A DNA stretch of 62,915 nucleotides, taken from NCBI RefSeq assembly GCF_000739635.1, contig NZ_BATQ01000020.1:1-62915 (forward strand), given 5' to 3'. How positions within the stretch are numbered: position 1 is the first letter of the stretch; each line of letters begins with the position of its first letter. The notes below the pieces were generated by a model that was given only the letters and a program-made list of their open reading frames with translations, ran no database searches and was not told the DNA's origin. Both the position numbers and the translations under genes were made by a program. Source of the DNA: Verrucomicrobium sp. BvORR034. Lineage in GTDB: Bacteria; Verrucomicrobiota; Verrucomicrobiia; Verrucomicrobiales; Verrucomicrobiaceae. Below are positions 22,691 to 31,799 of this stretch, piece by piece.

Positions 22691-24517
22691 TCAGCGGTTC
22701 TTTTTGAGAGTCAGGTTGATCTGCCGTACGTCCATGACGGACTTGCCGGATATCTCCAGGGCGCGGAGGGTGAGCGGGGCTCGCCCTTTCTCCAGATGGA
22801 GCGTGCCCAGGGCCAGCGGGCGGAATTCCTTCATGCGGGACTCTGCGGGTGGGCGGGGGATCGTGTCCTGGTTCGTGTAGAGCGGCGGGTCCCAGGCAGT
22901 GGCGACCTTGCCACTCAGCCGGCTCCGCTGGTGCGTGAGCTCGACGGTGGCTCCGGCATCCCCTTCAGGGCAGGTGTAGAGGATCTCCACCTCATACTCG
23001 CCGGTGGTATGCACCTCCACATCCCACGTCATCTTGTCCTCCAGTGTGGTCCAGTTGACGAAGTAGGAGCAGTTGGGCGCATTGGCGCTGCGTTTGACCC
23101 CTCCGAGAGGCGTGCCGTCACGGGCAGGGAGGGGAGTTCGTGGAAACTCTGCATAACCCACTGGGTAGGGACGCGGGTCCATGACGGCTCCCTTGGCCTG
23201 GCCCTTTTTCTTGGGGCCGCCAACCGCTGGTGCAGCGGCAGAGCCCAGCACGTCGGAGCGCCATTGTTGCACGGCCTGGCGCAGTTCCTCCGCCACGGTG
23301 GGCTGGGTGGTGGCCACGTCGGTCTGCTGTCCAGGGTCGGCCAGCATGTCGTACAGGCCTCCCTGCGCATCCAGCCGGTACTGCTGGCTGCGCACGCTTA
23401 CATTGCCGTTCTGGTGGTTGAAGATCAGGCGCGGTGACCATTTGGGGGATTCGCCTTTGAGCAGCGGGCTCAGGTCCCGGCCATCCAGAGACTTGTCGCC
23501 CACTCGCGGGGCTCCCGTCAGGGCGCTGAGAGTGGGCAGCAGGTCGATGGCTCCAGTGATCTCCTTCACCACCCGTCCCTTGGGCAGGGTGCCCGGCCAG
23601 CGCAGGTAGCAGGCACTGCGCACGCCACCTTCATCTGTGCCGCCCTTTTTGCCCTTCATGCCGCCATTCCAGCGGACGGTATTGGGACCGTTGTCGCTGA
23701 AATAGACCACCAGAGTGTTTTCCTCGATCCCCAGTTTCTTGATCTGGGCCAGCACGCGGCCCACGTTCCAGTCGAGGTTCTCCATCATGGCCAGCACGCA
23801 GCGGGTCTCATCCAGGTCCTCCTTCGTGGCGTCGGTGGCCGTGAGGGCCAGCGGCTTGTCCTTGAACCGCTGCCAGTACTCCTGCGGCACGGCCCAGGGG
23901 GAGTGGGGCGTATTGTAGGGGATGTAGCAGAAGAAGGGGGAGTCCTTGTGCTGCTCAATGAACTGGAGGGCGTGGTCGGTGAGATCGTCAGCGATGAATC
24001 CCTTGCCGCGCACGGGCTGGCCATTGTGATCGAGCGGCGGGTCGAAGTATTCTCCCCAGTGGCCGGAGGTGAAGCCGTAATATTCATCGAACCCGCGGGC
24101 ATTGGGGTGATAGGGCCACTGGCTGCCATTGTGCCACTTGCCAAAGGCCCCCGTGGCATAGCCTGCGGACTTCAGCGTGTCCGCCAGCGTCTTCTCTCCG
24201 AGGTCCATGCGCTCCTGACCGCTGGAGACCCCGCGCACGCCGGTGCGTGGATGATAGCGCCCCGTGAGAAACTCGGCCCGGGTGGGGGCGCAGACGGCGC
24301 AGACGTAGAAGCGGTCTAGGCTCACGCCATCCCGGGCCAGGGAGTCGAGATGCGGAGTCTGGAGATTGGTGTTGCCGCTGGAGCTGAGATCGCCCCAGCC
24401 CTGATCATCGGTGAGGATGACCACGACGTTCGGCCGCGGGGCTGCCGGGGCCTGGATGGCGAAGGTGACCACCTGAAGGGTGGCGATGAGGAGGGCGAGA
24501 AAGCGATGCGGGCGCAT
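22691..24517 (-). CDS. Sulfatase, arylsulfatase A-like, exported, with C-terminal extension
   Basis: This encodes 608 aa. The signal peptide ends near IQAPAAPRPN. Metal ligands are in ILTDDQGWGDLSSSGN, the formylglycine motif is Cys76-Ala-Pro-Thr-Arg80, and YFSDNGPNT gives the second metal site. After residue about 430 the protein has an extra domain of strands (TWDVEVHTTGEYEVEILYTC) that resembles a galactose-binding or jelly-roll module. The substrate is probably a sulfated glycan, but specificity cannot be read from sequence. It is upstream of the other sulfatase gene in the same operon. Confidence 0.92.
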   Translation of the reverse strand: MRPHRFLALLIATLQVVTFAIQAPAAPRPNVVVILTDDQGWGDLSSSGNTNLQTPHLDSLARDGVSLDRFYVCAVCAPTRAEFLTGRYHPRTGVRGVSSGQERMDLGEKTLADTLKSAGYATGAFGKWHNGSQWPYHPNARGFDEYYGFTSGHWGEYFDPPLDHNGQPVRGKGFIADDLTDHALQFIEQHKDSPFFCYIPYNTPHSPWAVPQEYWQRFKDKPLALTATDATKEDLDETRCVLAMMENLDWNVGRVLAQIKKLGIEENTLVVYFSDNGPNTVRWNGGMKGKKGGTDEGGVRSACYLRWPGTLPKGRVVKEITGAIDLLPTLSALTGAPRVGDKSLDGRDLSPLLKGESPKWSPRLIFNHQNGNVSVRSQQYRLDAQGGLYDMLADPGQQTDVATTQPTVAEELRQAVQQWRSDVLGSAAAPAVGGPKKKGQAKGAVMDPRPYPVGYAEFPRTPLPARDGTPLGGVKRSANAPNCSYFVNWTTLEDKMTWDVEVHTTGEYEVEILYTCPEGDAGATVELTHQRSRLSGKVATAWDPPLYTNQDTIPRPPAESRMKEFRPLALGTLHLEKGRAPLTLRALEISGKSVMDVRQINLTLKKNR

Positions 24518-24607
24518 GGTCAGGAAGGGAGGGCGCGTGAGCCCTTGGGAACGATGTGACTCGCCGCTTCTTCCGCAAACTTGCCGTGAACTCTTGCCGC
24601 TCGTTGC

Positions 24608-25375
24608 TCAACCGCGGGCCACCGTCAGCACCCAGACCCGGGCCGCGCCCGCTTCTTGCAGGAGCACCTTGGCGCACTCACTGGCGGTGGAGCCGGTGGT
24701 CAGCACGTCATCGATCAGCAGGATGGTCTTGCCCTTGAGGCGGCCCCGTCTCGCCAAGGAGGGTTTCACCCGGAAGGCACGTTTTAAGTTGGCCAGACGT
24801 TCCCGGCGAGACAGCGAGGCCTGCGGGGTGGTGGCCCGGACGCGCTGTAGGGCATCCAGCGATGGGATGCGGTGAAGCTGCGTGAGGCGGGTGCAGAGTT
24901 CCCACGACTGGTTGTACTCGCGCTCACGCCGCCGAGCATGATGCAGGGGAATTGGCACGAGCAACCAGGACTCACGGTCGGTGGCAGCCAGGCGGGCATC
25001 CTGGAGCACCCGGGACAATAGACACGTCAGCAGACCGCGCAGATGCAGCTCCCGTTGATACTTGAAACGGTGGATGAGTTCTCGAACCGCCTCATCCGCC
25101 CGATAACCTGCGATCGCGAATTCGAAATGAAGATTGAGGTCCTGGCAATTGCCGCACTGGAAGGCATCACTGATGGCCCCGTGATAAGGCTCCCCGCATC
25201 GCGAGCAGAAGGGGGAGTTCACTTCCGGGAGGTTCTTCAGGCAGCCGTCGCAAAGCCAGCGGGAGGCCCCGGTCCGCCCTGCCTCGATCTGGCACTCGCA
25301 CACCTCGCAGCGGCGGGTGTAGAGCAGATCCAGGAAGGCCGTCCACAGTCGGGGCAGAAGGGCAGGGCTCGACAT
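24608..25375 (-). CDS. comF: ComF family phosphoribosyltransferase-like protein
   Basis: This encodes 255 aa. An N-terminal double zinc ribbon (CEVCE, CDGC, CSRCGEPYHG and CGNC) is followed by a phosphoribosyltransferase domain with the PRPP loop ILLIDDVLTTGSTASE and PIPLHHARRREREYNQS, both hallmarks of ComF. ComF homologs act in natural transformation, while the exact reaction is uncertain. It lies 36 bp after the DUF2851 gene. Confidence 0.92.
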   Translation of the reverse strand: MSSPALLPRLWTAFLDLLYTRRCEVCECQIEAGRTGASRWLCDGCLKNLPEVNSPFCSRCGEPYHGAISDAFQCGNCQDLNLHFEFAIAGYRADEAVRELIHRFKYQRELHLRGLLTCLLSRVLQDARLAATDRESWLLVPIPLHHARRREREYNQSWELCTRLTQLHRIPSLDALQRVRATTPQASLSRRERLANLKRAFRVKPSLARRGRLKGKTILLIDDVLTTGSTASECAKVLLQEAGAARVWVLTVARG

Positions 25376-25411
25376 CGCGCGCGGAGAAGAGAAGGATGGA
25401 GATCGTGGAAA

Positions 25412-26812
25412 CTACTGCCACTGCTTCAGCCGTTCCGGGAACGGGCAGTCTTCACAGCTGGAGTCGTCCTCCAGGCAGTAGTCCTCATAGATCTGCAACA
25501 GGCCCTGCTGCTGGAAGAGGCGCTTTTGGAAGAGGTCGGCCGTGGTCTCCGCGCCGAAGAGGCGCAGGGAGGCACGGCGGACCTTCTGGTTGTCCAGCAC
25601 AGCGGGCAGTTCCTTGTAGTCTGTCCAGAGACGTTCGTCCTCCGGCACCAGCAGGGGATAGGCGAGATTGGCCAGGATCTCCTGGGCCCTGGAGGCACCG
25701 ATGAGCGCGAGGGCCTTGGCCGCCGGGGCGGCGAGCAGGGTGTAGTGCTGGCTCCAGTAGTCGTGCTTGAGATCCAGCAGGATCTTCACGAAACGCTTGC
25801 GGTCCCAAGCGGACACCTCCCTCAGCGGAGCAAAGACCTGCTTCCAGTTTTCCAGCACGGCGCTGAGCGCACCAAGACGACGCTGGGGATGGTTGCCCGG
25901 GCGGGCACCTGCGATCTGCCAGACGGGCTGGTTGGGCGGGAGCAGCCATTCCGCGTAGGCCTCGCGCTGCTTCCACCAGGTGGACCAGAGCTGACGCAGA
26001 TAGGTACGGGTCTCCGGCTCGGTGTCTTCGTAACGGACGGATTCGAGGAAACTCGAGACGCCGAAAAGCAGGGATTCGCGCTCTGTCGCATCCCGCTTGA
26101 GCAGGGTGCGCAACGGCAGGCGCTGGGCCAGGATGGTGAAGGGGCGCTGGTTGTTCCGGTAGCCCATGGCTGCGGCCAGGCTCTGGTACACGGCCTGCTC
26201 CCGACCATGCAGGCGAACCAGGGCGTGCAGTCGCTCGGACTTCCGCTGCAGCCGGTACTGGGCGGCGGCCTCCAGCAGGCTGCCCACCGCGGCCTCCGGC
26301 ATGTGTCGCAGCGGGGTGGAGCAGCGCCCCAGGCGGGCCTCGGCCAGGAGCTGGGGCCGGGCGTTGTTCTTCAACATATCGGGCGTCAGGCATACCTGCA
26401 GCACCTCCCGATGACCGGCGGTACGGGTGAAGACGCGTGCCTCCGGCTGATGGAGGAAGAGGTGCAGCGCCACGTGCTCGTAGTTGGGATTGGCCCCGTG
26501 GCCGTGGCGTTCCCAGTCGCGGGCGTCCGGGTCCAGTTCGATGTCGCCTTTCAGCGTCTTGCCATCCAGTTGCAGGGCACACCCGGTGAAGTCTGGACCC
26601 GCAGCATGATTCCAGATCCCGAAATCACGGATCGCCAGTCTCTGGCCGTCCACGGTGGTGAACTCGGTGCCAAACTCCCCGGCGTACCAGAGGCTCTGGA
26701 GGTCCAGCTCCGGCATGGACTGGCCCCAGTGCTTCAGCGCAGGGCGTTCCGCCACGGAATCACCGAGGACGGTATGAAAAAACTCACGGTAGCGGTCAGC
26801 GGGGGCGGGCAT
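25412..26812 (-). CDS. DUF2851 family protein
   Basis: This encodes 466 aa with no signal peptide. The N-terminal ELDLQSLWYAGEFG and DFGIWNHAAGPDFTGC and the DIELDPDARDWERHGH segment are the DUF2851 signature, with conserved Glu, Asp and His residues that suggest a nuclease-like or metal-binding site (inference). The C-terminus ends with CEDCPFPERLKQW and several Cys residues after DYCLEDDSSCEDC. Its function is unknown. It is usually found as a single-copy gene in Bacteroidetes and Verrucomicrobia. Confidence 0.85.
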   Translation of the reverse strand: MPAPADRYREFFHTVLGDSVAERPALKHWGQSMPELDLQSLWYAGEFGTEFTTVDGQRLAIRDFGIWNHAAGPDFTGCALQLDGKTLKGDIELDPDARDWERHGHGANPNYEHVALHLFLHQPEARVFTRTAGHREVLQVCLTPDMLKNNARPQLLAEARLGRCSTPLRHMPEAAVGSLLEAAAQYRLQRKSERLHALVRLHGREQAVYQSLAAAMGYRNNQRPFTILAQRLPLRTLLKRDATERESLLFGVSSFLESVRYEDTEPETRTYLRQLWSTWWKQREAYAEWLLPPNQPVWQIAGARPGNHPQRRLGALSAVLENWKQVFAPLREVSAWDRKRFVKILLDLKHDYWSQHYTLLAAPAAKALALIGASRAQEILANLAYPLLVPEDERLWTDYKELPAVLDNQKVRRASLRLFGAETTADLFQKRLFQQQGLLQIYEDYCLEDDSSCEDCPFPERLKQWQ

Positions 26813-26949
26813 GGTTTTTCGAGAGAGGCGGCAATCTGTCGCGGGGTCGCCGGGGTACGCAACTGTGGCTTGAGGATTTGTGCATTTGGCGGAGGGGTGG
26901 GAGCCGTATCGGACAGAGGGATTTCATCTGCCCCGGCACCTTCTCCACC

Positions 26950-27681
26950 ATGCCTTCGCCCCCGCTGCTTGAAGCCCGCTCACTCTCCAAGAACTACGAA
27001 GCCCGGCAGGTGCTCAGGGAGGTGTCAATAACGGTCCAGGCCAGGGAACGCGTGGCGCTGACCGGGCCCTCCGGCAGCGGCAAGACCACGCTGCTCAATT
27101 GTCTGGGTGGGGTGGATCGGCCGGATTCCGGAACGCTGCTCTTTGACGGCCAGGTGATGAGTGACCTGAACGGAAAGGCACTGGCCGAGCTGCGGCGGAG
27201 GTCGATCGGCACGATCTTCCAGTTCTTCCACCTGCTGCCCACTTTGACCGCGGCGGAGAATGTGGAGTTTCCCCTGCAACTGCTGGGGGTGAAGCATGAG
27301 GCGCGGCAGCAACGGGTGCGCGAGCTGCTGGAGCGGGTGGGCATCACCCACCGGGCGCAGGCGCTGCCCTCCCAGCTCTCCGGGGGCGAGATGCAGCGCG
27401 TGGCCATCGCCCGGGCGGTGGCCCACCAGCCCCGGCTGCTGCTGGCGGATGAGCCCACGGGCAATCTCGACTCCCGCAGCGGGGGCAATATCCTCGAACT
27501 CCTGCAGGAGGTCTCGGCCGAGCAGGGCGTGGCCCTGGTGCTGGTGACGCACAGTGAAGAAGCGGCCGCCATCTGCACCCGTCGCATTCATCTGAAGGAT
27601 GGCCGGATTGTGGGGACTGAAGAAGCGCCCGTTGCCACACTGGGTACGACATCACCTGAACCAGCCGCGCCGCCGCGCTGA
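26950..27681 (+). CDS. ABC transporter ATP-binding protein (LolD/MacB type)
   Basis: The ATG at 26950 gives 243 aa. Walker A is GPSGSGKT (39-46), the signature is LSGGEMQR (143-150) and Walker B is LLLADEPTGNLD (163-174). The IGTIFQFFHLLPTLTAAENV segment is typical of the LolD/MacB subfamily that drives FtsX-type permeases. The permease gene follows after 7 bp. The gene is divergent from DUF2851, with a 137-bp promoter gap. Confidence 0.93.
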   Translation: MPSPPLLEARSLSKNYEARQVLREVSITVQARERVALTGPSGSGKTTLLNCLGGVDRPDSGTLLFDGQVMSDLNGKALAELRRRSIGTIFQFFHLLPTLTAAENVEFPLQLLGVKHEARQQRVRELLERVGITHRAQALPSQLSGGEMQRVAIARAVAHQPRLLLADEPTGNLDSRSGGNILELLQEVSAEQGVALVLVTHSEEAAAICTRRIHLKDGRIVGTEEAPVATLGTTSPEPAAPPR

Positions 27682-27688
27682 AGCACGC

Positions 27689-30298
27689 ATGGATGGCCTG
27701 ATCCTCCTTCTCCAGCGCTTCACCTTCCGCCACTGGCGGCAGGCGCCGCGCACCACCCTGCTGCTGGGGTTCACCCTGGCGCTGGGCGTGGCAGTGTTTC
27801 TCAGCATCCGCATGGCCAATCGTGCGGCGCTCTCCGGCTTCTCCAACTTTACTGAGCTGATCACGGCGGAGAGTGATTTCATCGTCCAGGCTACGGCGGG
27901 ACCTCTGCCGGAGAAGGCGCTGCTGGACATCCGCGCGGCGATCGAGCCCTATGCGGCGGTCTGTGTGCCGGTCATCGAGACCACGGCCTCGCCGCCGCGC
28001 AAAGAAGGTGAGACGGCTGGCCTGAGTCAGCGGGAAACCTTTACACTCTACGGGCTGGACCTGGTGTCCCTGCAAAATGTGAGCACGGCCAAGGGCCAGT
28101 CTGAGACGGTGGCGGAGGGTGGGCTTGGGGCCTTGTCAGTCTTGGGCAAATCCAATGCGGTCTTCATCAGCTCCAGGCTCGCAGAGCGTCGGGGATTGAA
28201 GTCTGGTGGCTCATTGGAACTGGTGATGCAGGACCAGCGAGTGAGATTGGAGGTGGCGGGCATCATGCCGGACCGGGACAAGTCCGTGCGCGTGCCGGAG
28301 ACCTTCCTCCTCATGGATCTGCCAGCGTTGCAGCGGCTGCTCGGCAGAGGAGGTCAACTGGACAGGGTGGAGGTGATCCTGGAGAAGGGAAAGCTCGGGC
28401 AGCAGGTGCGGCTGGAGGTGAATCGGGTTTTGGAAACTCAAGGTGACGGGCGATGGCGGGTGTCCACTCCGGCGCAGCGGCGGGAATCCGCCTCGGTGAT
28501 GACGCAGGCCTTCCGGTGGAATCTCGGCATCCTTTCCATGCTGGCATTGGTGGTGGGGCTGTACCTGGTGTTTCAGGCACTGGATGGTGCGGTGGTGCGC
28601 CGCCGGGAGGAGATCGGCGTGCTGCGTTCTCTAGGTGTGGAACCTCGAACCCTGCAACACGCCTGGCTGCTGGAGTCGCTTCTCCTCGGGGTGGCTGGCG
28701 GGATCTTGGGGGGCTTGCTGGGTTGGGCAGGGGCGCTCGCTGCCGTGAAACTGGTGGGGCAGACGGTGAATGTACTGTACCACACCACTCACACGCAGGG
28801 GGTGTCTTTCACGCTCGAGGACCTGTGGATGGCGCTCGCATTGGGCATGGGGGCCAGTCTCGTGGCGGGCTGGTGGCCGGCCCGGCAGGCCGCCCGGACG
28901 CCCCCGGCGCAGTTGCTGACCCGGCATCTGCCCCAGCCGGTGGGCGGAGGGCGCTGGCGCAAGATTTGGCCCGGGCTCATCTGGGTGGCGCTGGCGGCCG
29001 CGCTGGCGACGCTGCCCCCGCTGCGACTGGAGGGCGGGGGACGTTTTGCCCTGACGGGGTATGGTGCGGCCATCTGCCTCGTGGTGGGGGGCGGGCTGCT
29101 GGCAGGCGGCGTGTTGCAGCTCATGGGTCGTTTCCTGCAACCGCTGGCCCGGTGGTCGGTTCCTGTTCGTCTGGCGGCCAGTCATTTGCGTCGGGCCTCC
29201 TCCCGGCACCGGCTCGCCGTGGCAGCATTGCTTTGTGCCGTGGCCATGACTTCAGGCATGGCGATCCTGGTGGGCAGCTTTGACCGCACAATGCGGGGCT
29301 GGATCAACCGCACCTTTCAAGCGGATCTCTATGTCGCCAGTGACGGGGCGCAGAGTGCCTCTTCACAGAATCGTATTCTGCCCGCCACCTGGCAATGGCT
29401 GCGCGACCAGCCGGAGGTGGAAGATCTCAATACCATCTGCTTCCAGCCCCTGCAACTGCCCGAGGGCGAGACCCTGCTGGCGGCGGGTGACCTGGGCTTC
29501 ATGCGACGTCACTCAGACATGGCCTGGATGCAGAAGCCGGAATCGGAGGTGATCTACAACAAGGATCGCAATGCGGGCCTGTGTCTGGTGAGCGAGGCCT
29601 TCAGCGAACGTTTCCGCAAACGGCGGGGGGATGAGGTGCTGCTGCCCGTTCCGGGAGGAATGAGAAAACTGCGCATCGCGGGCGTGTACGCGGACTACGG
29701 CAACGAGCGCGGCACGGTGATCGTGGACCGGGTGCACTATGCGGCGTGGTTCAGTGATGATTCTGCGTCCCGTCTCGCGGTGCAGCTGAAACAGGGCGAA
29801 TCACCGGAGAGTGTCCGGGCGGCCTGGTTGCAGCGTCATCCCGGCTTGTCCATCTTTACGAACGGTCACCTGCGCAATGAGGTGATGCGCATCTTCAAGC
29901 AGACCTTTGCCATCACTTATGCCCTCGAACTCATCGGGGTGGTCGTGGCCGTGGTGGGGCTGGGCATGTCCCTGGCCAGTGTGCTGCTGGAGCGCCGGGC
30001 GGAGCTCACGACCCTGCGCGCTTTGGGCATGTCCCGGGAGGCCATGGCGCGCGCCACCATGCTGGAGGGGGTATTCCTCGCCCTGGCAGGCACGGTGTGT
30101 GGCCTGGTGGTGAGTGTGGCTCTGGGCTGGGTGCTGGTGTTTGTCATCAACAAACAAACCTTTGGCTGGACCCTGCAGTTCACCCTGCCGTGGATGGCGA
30201 TGACGGTGCTGCTGTTGCTGGTGGTGGGCAGTGCAGCGCTGGTGTCCTGGGCGACGGGAAGGTGGGGCGCAGACTTGCCGGCGGACAGGGAGGAGTGA
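27689..30298 (+). CDS. FtsX-type ABC transporter permease with two fused halves
   Basis: The ATG at 27689 gives 869 aa. About ten spans are visible: one at the N-terminus (TTLLLGFTLALGVAVFLSI), three after the first extracytoplasmic domain, three in the centre and three at the C-terminus (IGVVVAVVGLGMSLASVLL and following). Two FtsX core domains and two periplasmic domains form a YbbP/AttFG-like layout. With the ATPase and the CrtC/AttH-like gene downstream it matches the AttEFGH-type arrangement. Cargo is unknown and may be a lipid or hydrophobic molecule. Confidence 0.88.
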   Translation: MDGLILLLQRFTFRHWRQAPRTTLLLGFTLALGVAVFLSIRMANRAALSGFSNFTELITAESDFIVQATAGPLPEKALLDIRAAIEPYAAVCVPVIETTASPPRKEGETAGLSQRETFTLYGLDLVSLQNVSTAKGQSETVAEGGLGALSVLGKSNAVFISSRLAERRGLKSGGSLELVMQDQRVRLEVAGIMPDRDKSVRVPETFLLMDLPALQRLLGRGGQLDRVEVILEKGKLGQQVRLEVNRVLETQGDGRWRVSTPAQRRESASVMTQAFRWNLGILSMLALVVGLYLVFQALDGAVVRRREEIGVLRSLGVEPRTLQHAWLLESLLLGVAGGILGGLLGWAGALAAVKLVGQTVNVLYHTTHTQGVSFTLEDLWMALALGMGASLVAGWWPARQAARTPPAQLLTRHLPQPVGGGRWRKIWPGLIWVALAAALATLPPLRLEGGGRFALTGYGAAICLVVGGGLLAGGVLQLMGRFLQPLARWSVPVRLAASHLRRASSRHRLAVAALLCAVAMTSGMAILVGSFDRTMRGWINRTFQADLYVASDGAQSASSQNRILPATWQWLRDQPEVEDLNTICFQPLQLPEGETLLAAGDLGFMRRHSDMAWMQKPESEVIYNKDRNAGLCLVSEAFSERFRKRRGDEVLLPVPGGMRKLRIAGVYADYGNERGTVIVDRVHYAAWFSDDSASRLAVQLKQGESPESVRAAWLQRHPGLSIFTNGHLRNEVMRIFKQTFAITYALELIGVVVAVVGLGMSLASVLLERRAELTTLRALGMSREAMARATMLEGVFLALAGTVCGLVVSVALGWVLVFVINKQTFGWTLQFTLPWMAMTVLLLLVVGSAALVSWATGRWGADLPADREE

Positions 30299-30339
30299 CT
30301 TGAGGGATCAAACTTCAAACTTCAAAATACAAATTCCAA

Positions 30340-31479
30340 ATGGGGATGAGAACGATTCTGGGGCTTTGGGGAGTCTGGCTTGTGGCGGGTGCACTGGGGG
30401 CTCAGCAGCCGCTGTTAAAAACGGCGGAGGGCTTCGCGTTGCCTCAGCCAGGGAGGAGCTTTGAGTTTCCCAAGGATCACGGCAGCCATCCGGAGTTCAA
30501 GATCGAGTGGTGGTACGTCACCGGGCATTTGTTTGCCACTGGGGGGAGGCGCTTTGGTTTCCAGGCCACGTTCTTCCGCCAAGCTCAGGTCCAGGCTAAG
30601 GCAGGTGAGGAATCCACGCTGTATCAACACGGGCAGATGCATCTGGCGCACATGGCGCTGCTGGATGCTGGCAGCGGGAAGTTTCTGCATCAGGAGCGTC
30701 TCAATCGGGCCGGGTGGGATGCGGCGGCGGATGAGACCACGCTGGCAGTGCGGAATGGCAACTGGTCACTGAAGATGATCCGCCCGGTGGAGCAGGCCAT
30801 GCAACTGCGGGGCACGGTGGCGGGCGAGGCGAAGTTTGACCTCGAACTCATTCCCGCCAAACCCCTGGTGTTCTTTGGCAAAGACGGCGTCTCCCGCAAG
30901 GCGGATGGGCCCACGGCCGCGAGCCATTACCTTACCTTCACCCGCTTGAAGACTCGCGGTGAGCTCCAGTGGGGGGATGAGAGGCTGGAGGTCACTGGCG
31001 ACGCCTGGATGGATCACGAGATCAGCAGCAGTCAGCTGGATCCAGAACAATCCGGCTGGGACTGGGCGGCCATCCAGCTCAAGGACGGCCGGGAGATCAT
31101 GGTGTATCGCATGCGGCGCAAGGACGGGGCGCTGGACCGGCACTCCACCCTGGCTTGGATCGATGCCACAGGGAAAGTTCAGCATCACAGTGTGGAACAG
31201 TTTGTCTGGAAGGAGCTCGGCCACTGGCGCAGTCCGGTGACGAAGGCCCACTACCCCATCCGAGCCGAGATCCAGACCGTGGACCCCGCTACGGGCAAGC
31301 CTCTGCATTTGAAACTCGTACCCCTGGCTGAGGCCCAGGAACAAACCGGTGCTATGGGCGGCACCGCCTACTGGGAAGGCGCCTGCCGCGTGCTGGATGC
31401 AATTTCAGGTGAGGAACTGGGCTCGGCGTTTTTGGAACTGGCGGGATACACGGGAGATCTGGCGGGGCAATTTCGGTAA
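30340..31479 (+). CDS. AttH/CrtC-like lipocalin-type protein
   Basis: This encodes 379 aa with a signal peptide ending LVAGALGAQQ. Family landmarks are KDHGSHPEFKIEWWYVTGHL at the N-terminus and GDAWMDHEISSSQL in the middle, as in AttH and carotenoid 1,2-hydratase (CrtC)-like proteins built of two lipocalin-like barrels. Located 41 bp after the permease, it is probably the exported substrate-handling partner of the ABC system. The exact activity cannot be told apart from a true hydratase on sequence alone. Confidence 0.85.
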   Translation: MGMRTILGLWGVWLVAGALGAQQPLLKTAEGFALPQPGRSFEFPKDHGSHPEFKIEWWYVTGHLFATGGRRFGFQATFFRQAQVQAKAGEESTLYQHGQMHLAHMALLDAGSGKFLHQERLNRAGWDAAADETTLAVRNGNWSLKMIRPVEQAMQLRGTVAGEAKFDLELIPAKPLVFFGKDGVSRKADGPTAASHYLTFTRLKTRGELQWGDERLEVTGDAWMDHEISSSQLDPEQSGWDWAAIQLKDGREIMVYRMRRKDGALDRHSTLAWIDATGKVQHHSVEQFVWKELGHWRSPVTKAHYPIRAEIQTVDPATGKPLHLKLVPLAEAQEQTGAMGGTAYWEGACRVLDAISGEELGSAFLELAGYTGDLAGQFR

Positions 31480-31509
31480 GGGAGTCAGGGTGGGAGGAAG
31501 TTCGGGTTT

Positions 31510-31692
31510 GACCACAGAGGCACAGAGAACACAGAGGAATGAAACTGAGGTTTAGACAGAATTAACAGAATTTACGGAATTAGGGTTTAGCTGCTGGCTC
31601 CTGGTATTTCGTAGTTTTGAATCTCATTCTGTTAATTCCGTTAATTCTGTCTAAAAGATCATTCCTCTGAGTTCTCTGTGCCTCTGTGGTTG
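31510..31692. repeat. Large imperfect palindrome, copy B
   Basis: The left arm begins ACCACAGAGGCACAGAGAAC and runs through TTTAGACAGAATTAACAGAA; the right arm ends GTGCCTCTGTGGT. The arms match those of copy A at 20998-21184 closely, whereas the centre differs. No gene is seen in 31480-31799. Confidence 0.85.
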
Positions 31693-31799
31693 ATCGCTTC
31701 TCACTTCTCACTTCTCCCTTGCCGCAATCTCACGTTTTTGAGAGGCTGGTTGTTCTGCCACCGTATCTCCCGGTGGAAAGTTTTTGCCCGCTGCCTGCC

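Noticed and set aside
25043-27031. A 662-codon open frame on the plus strand opposite comF and DUF2851
   Set aside because: It is low-complexity and antisense to two genes with clear family motifs.
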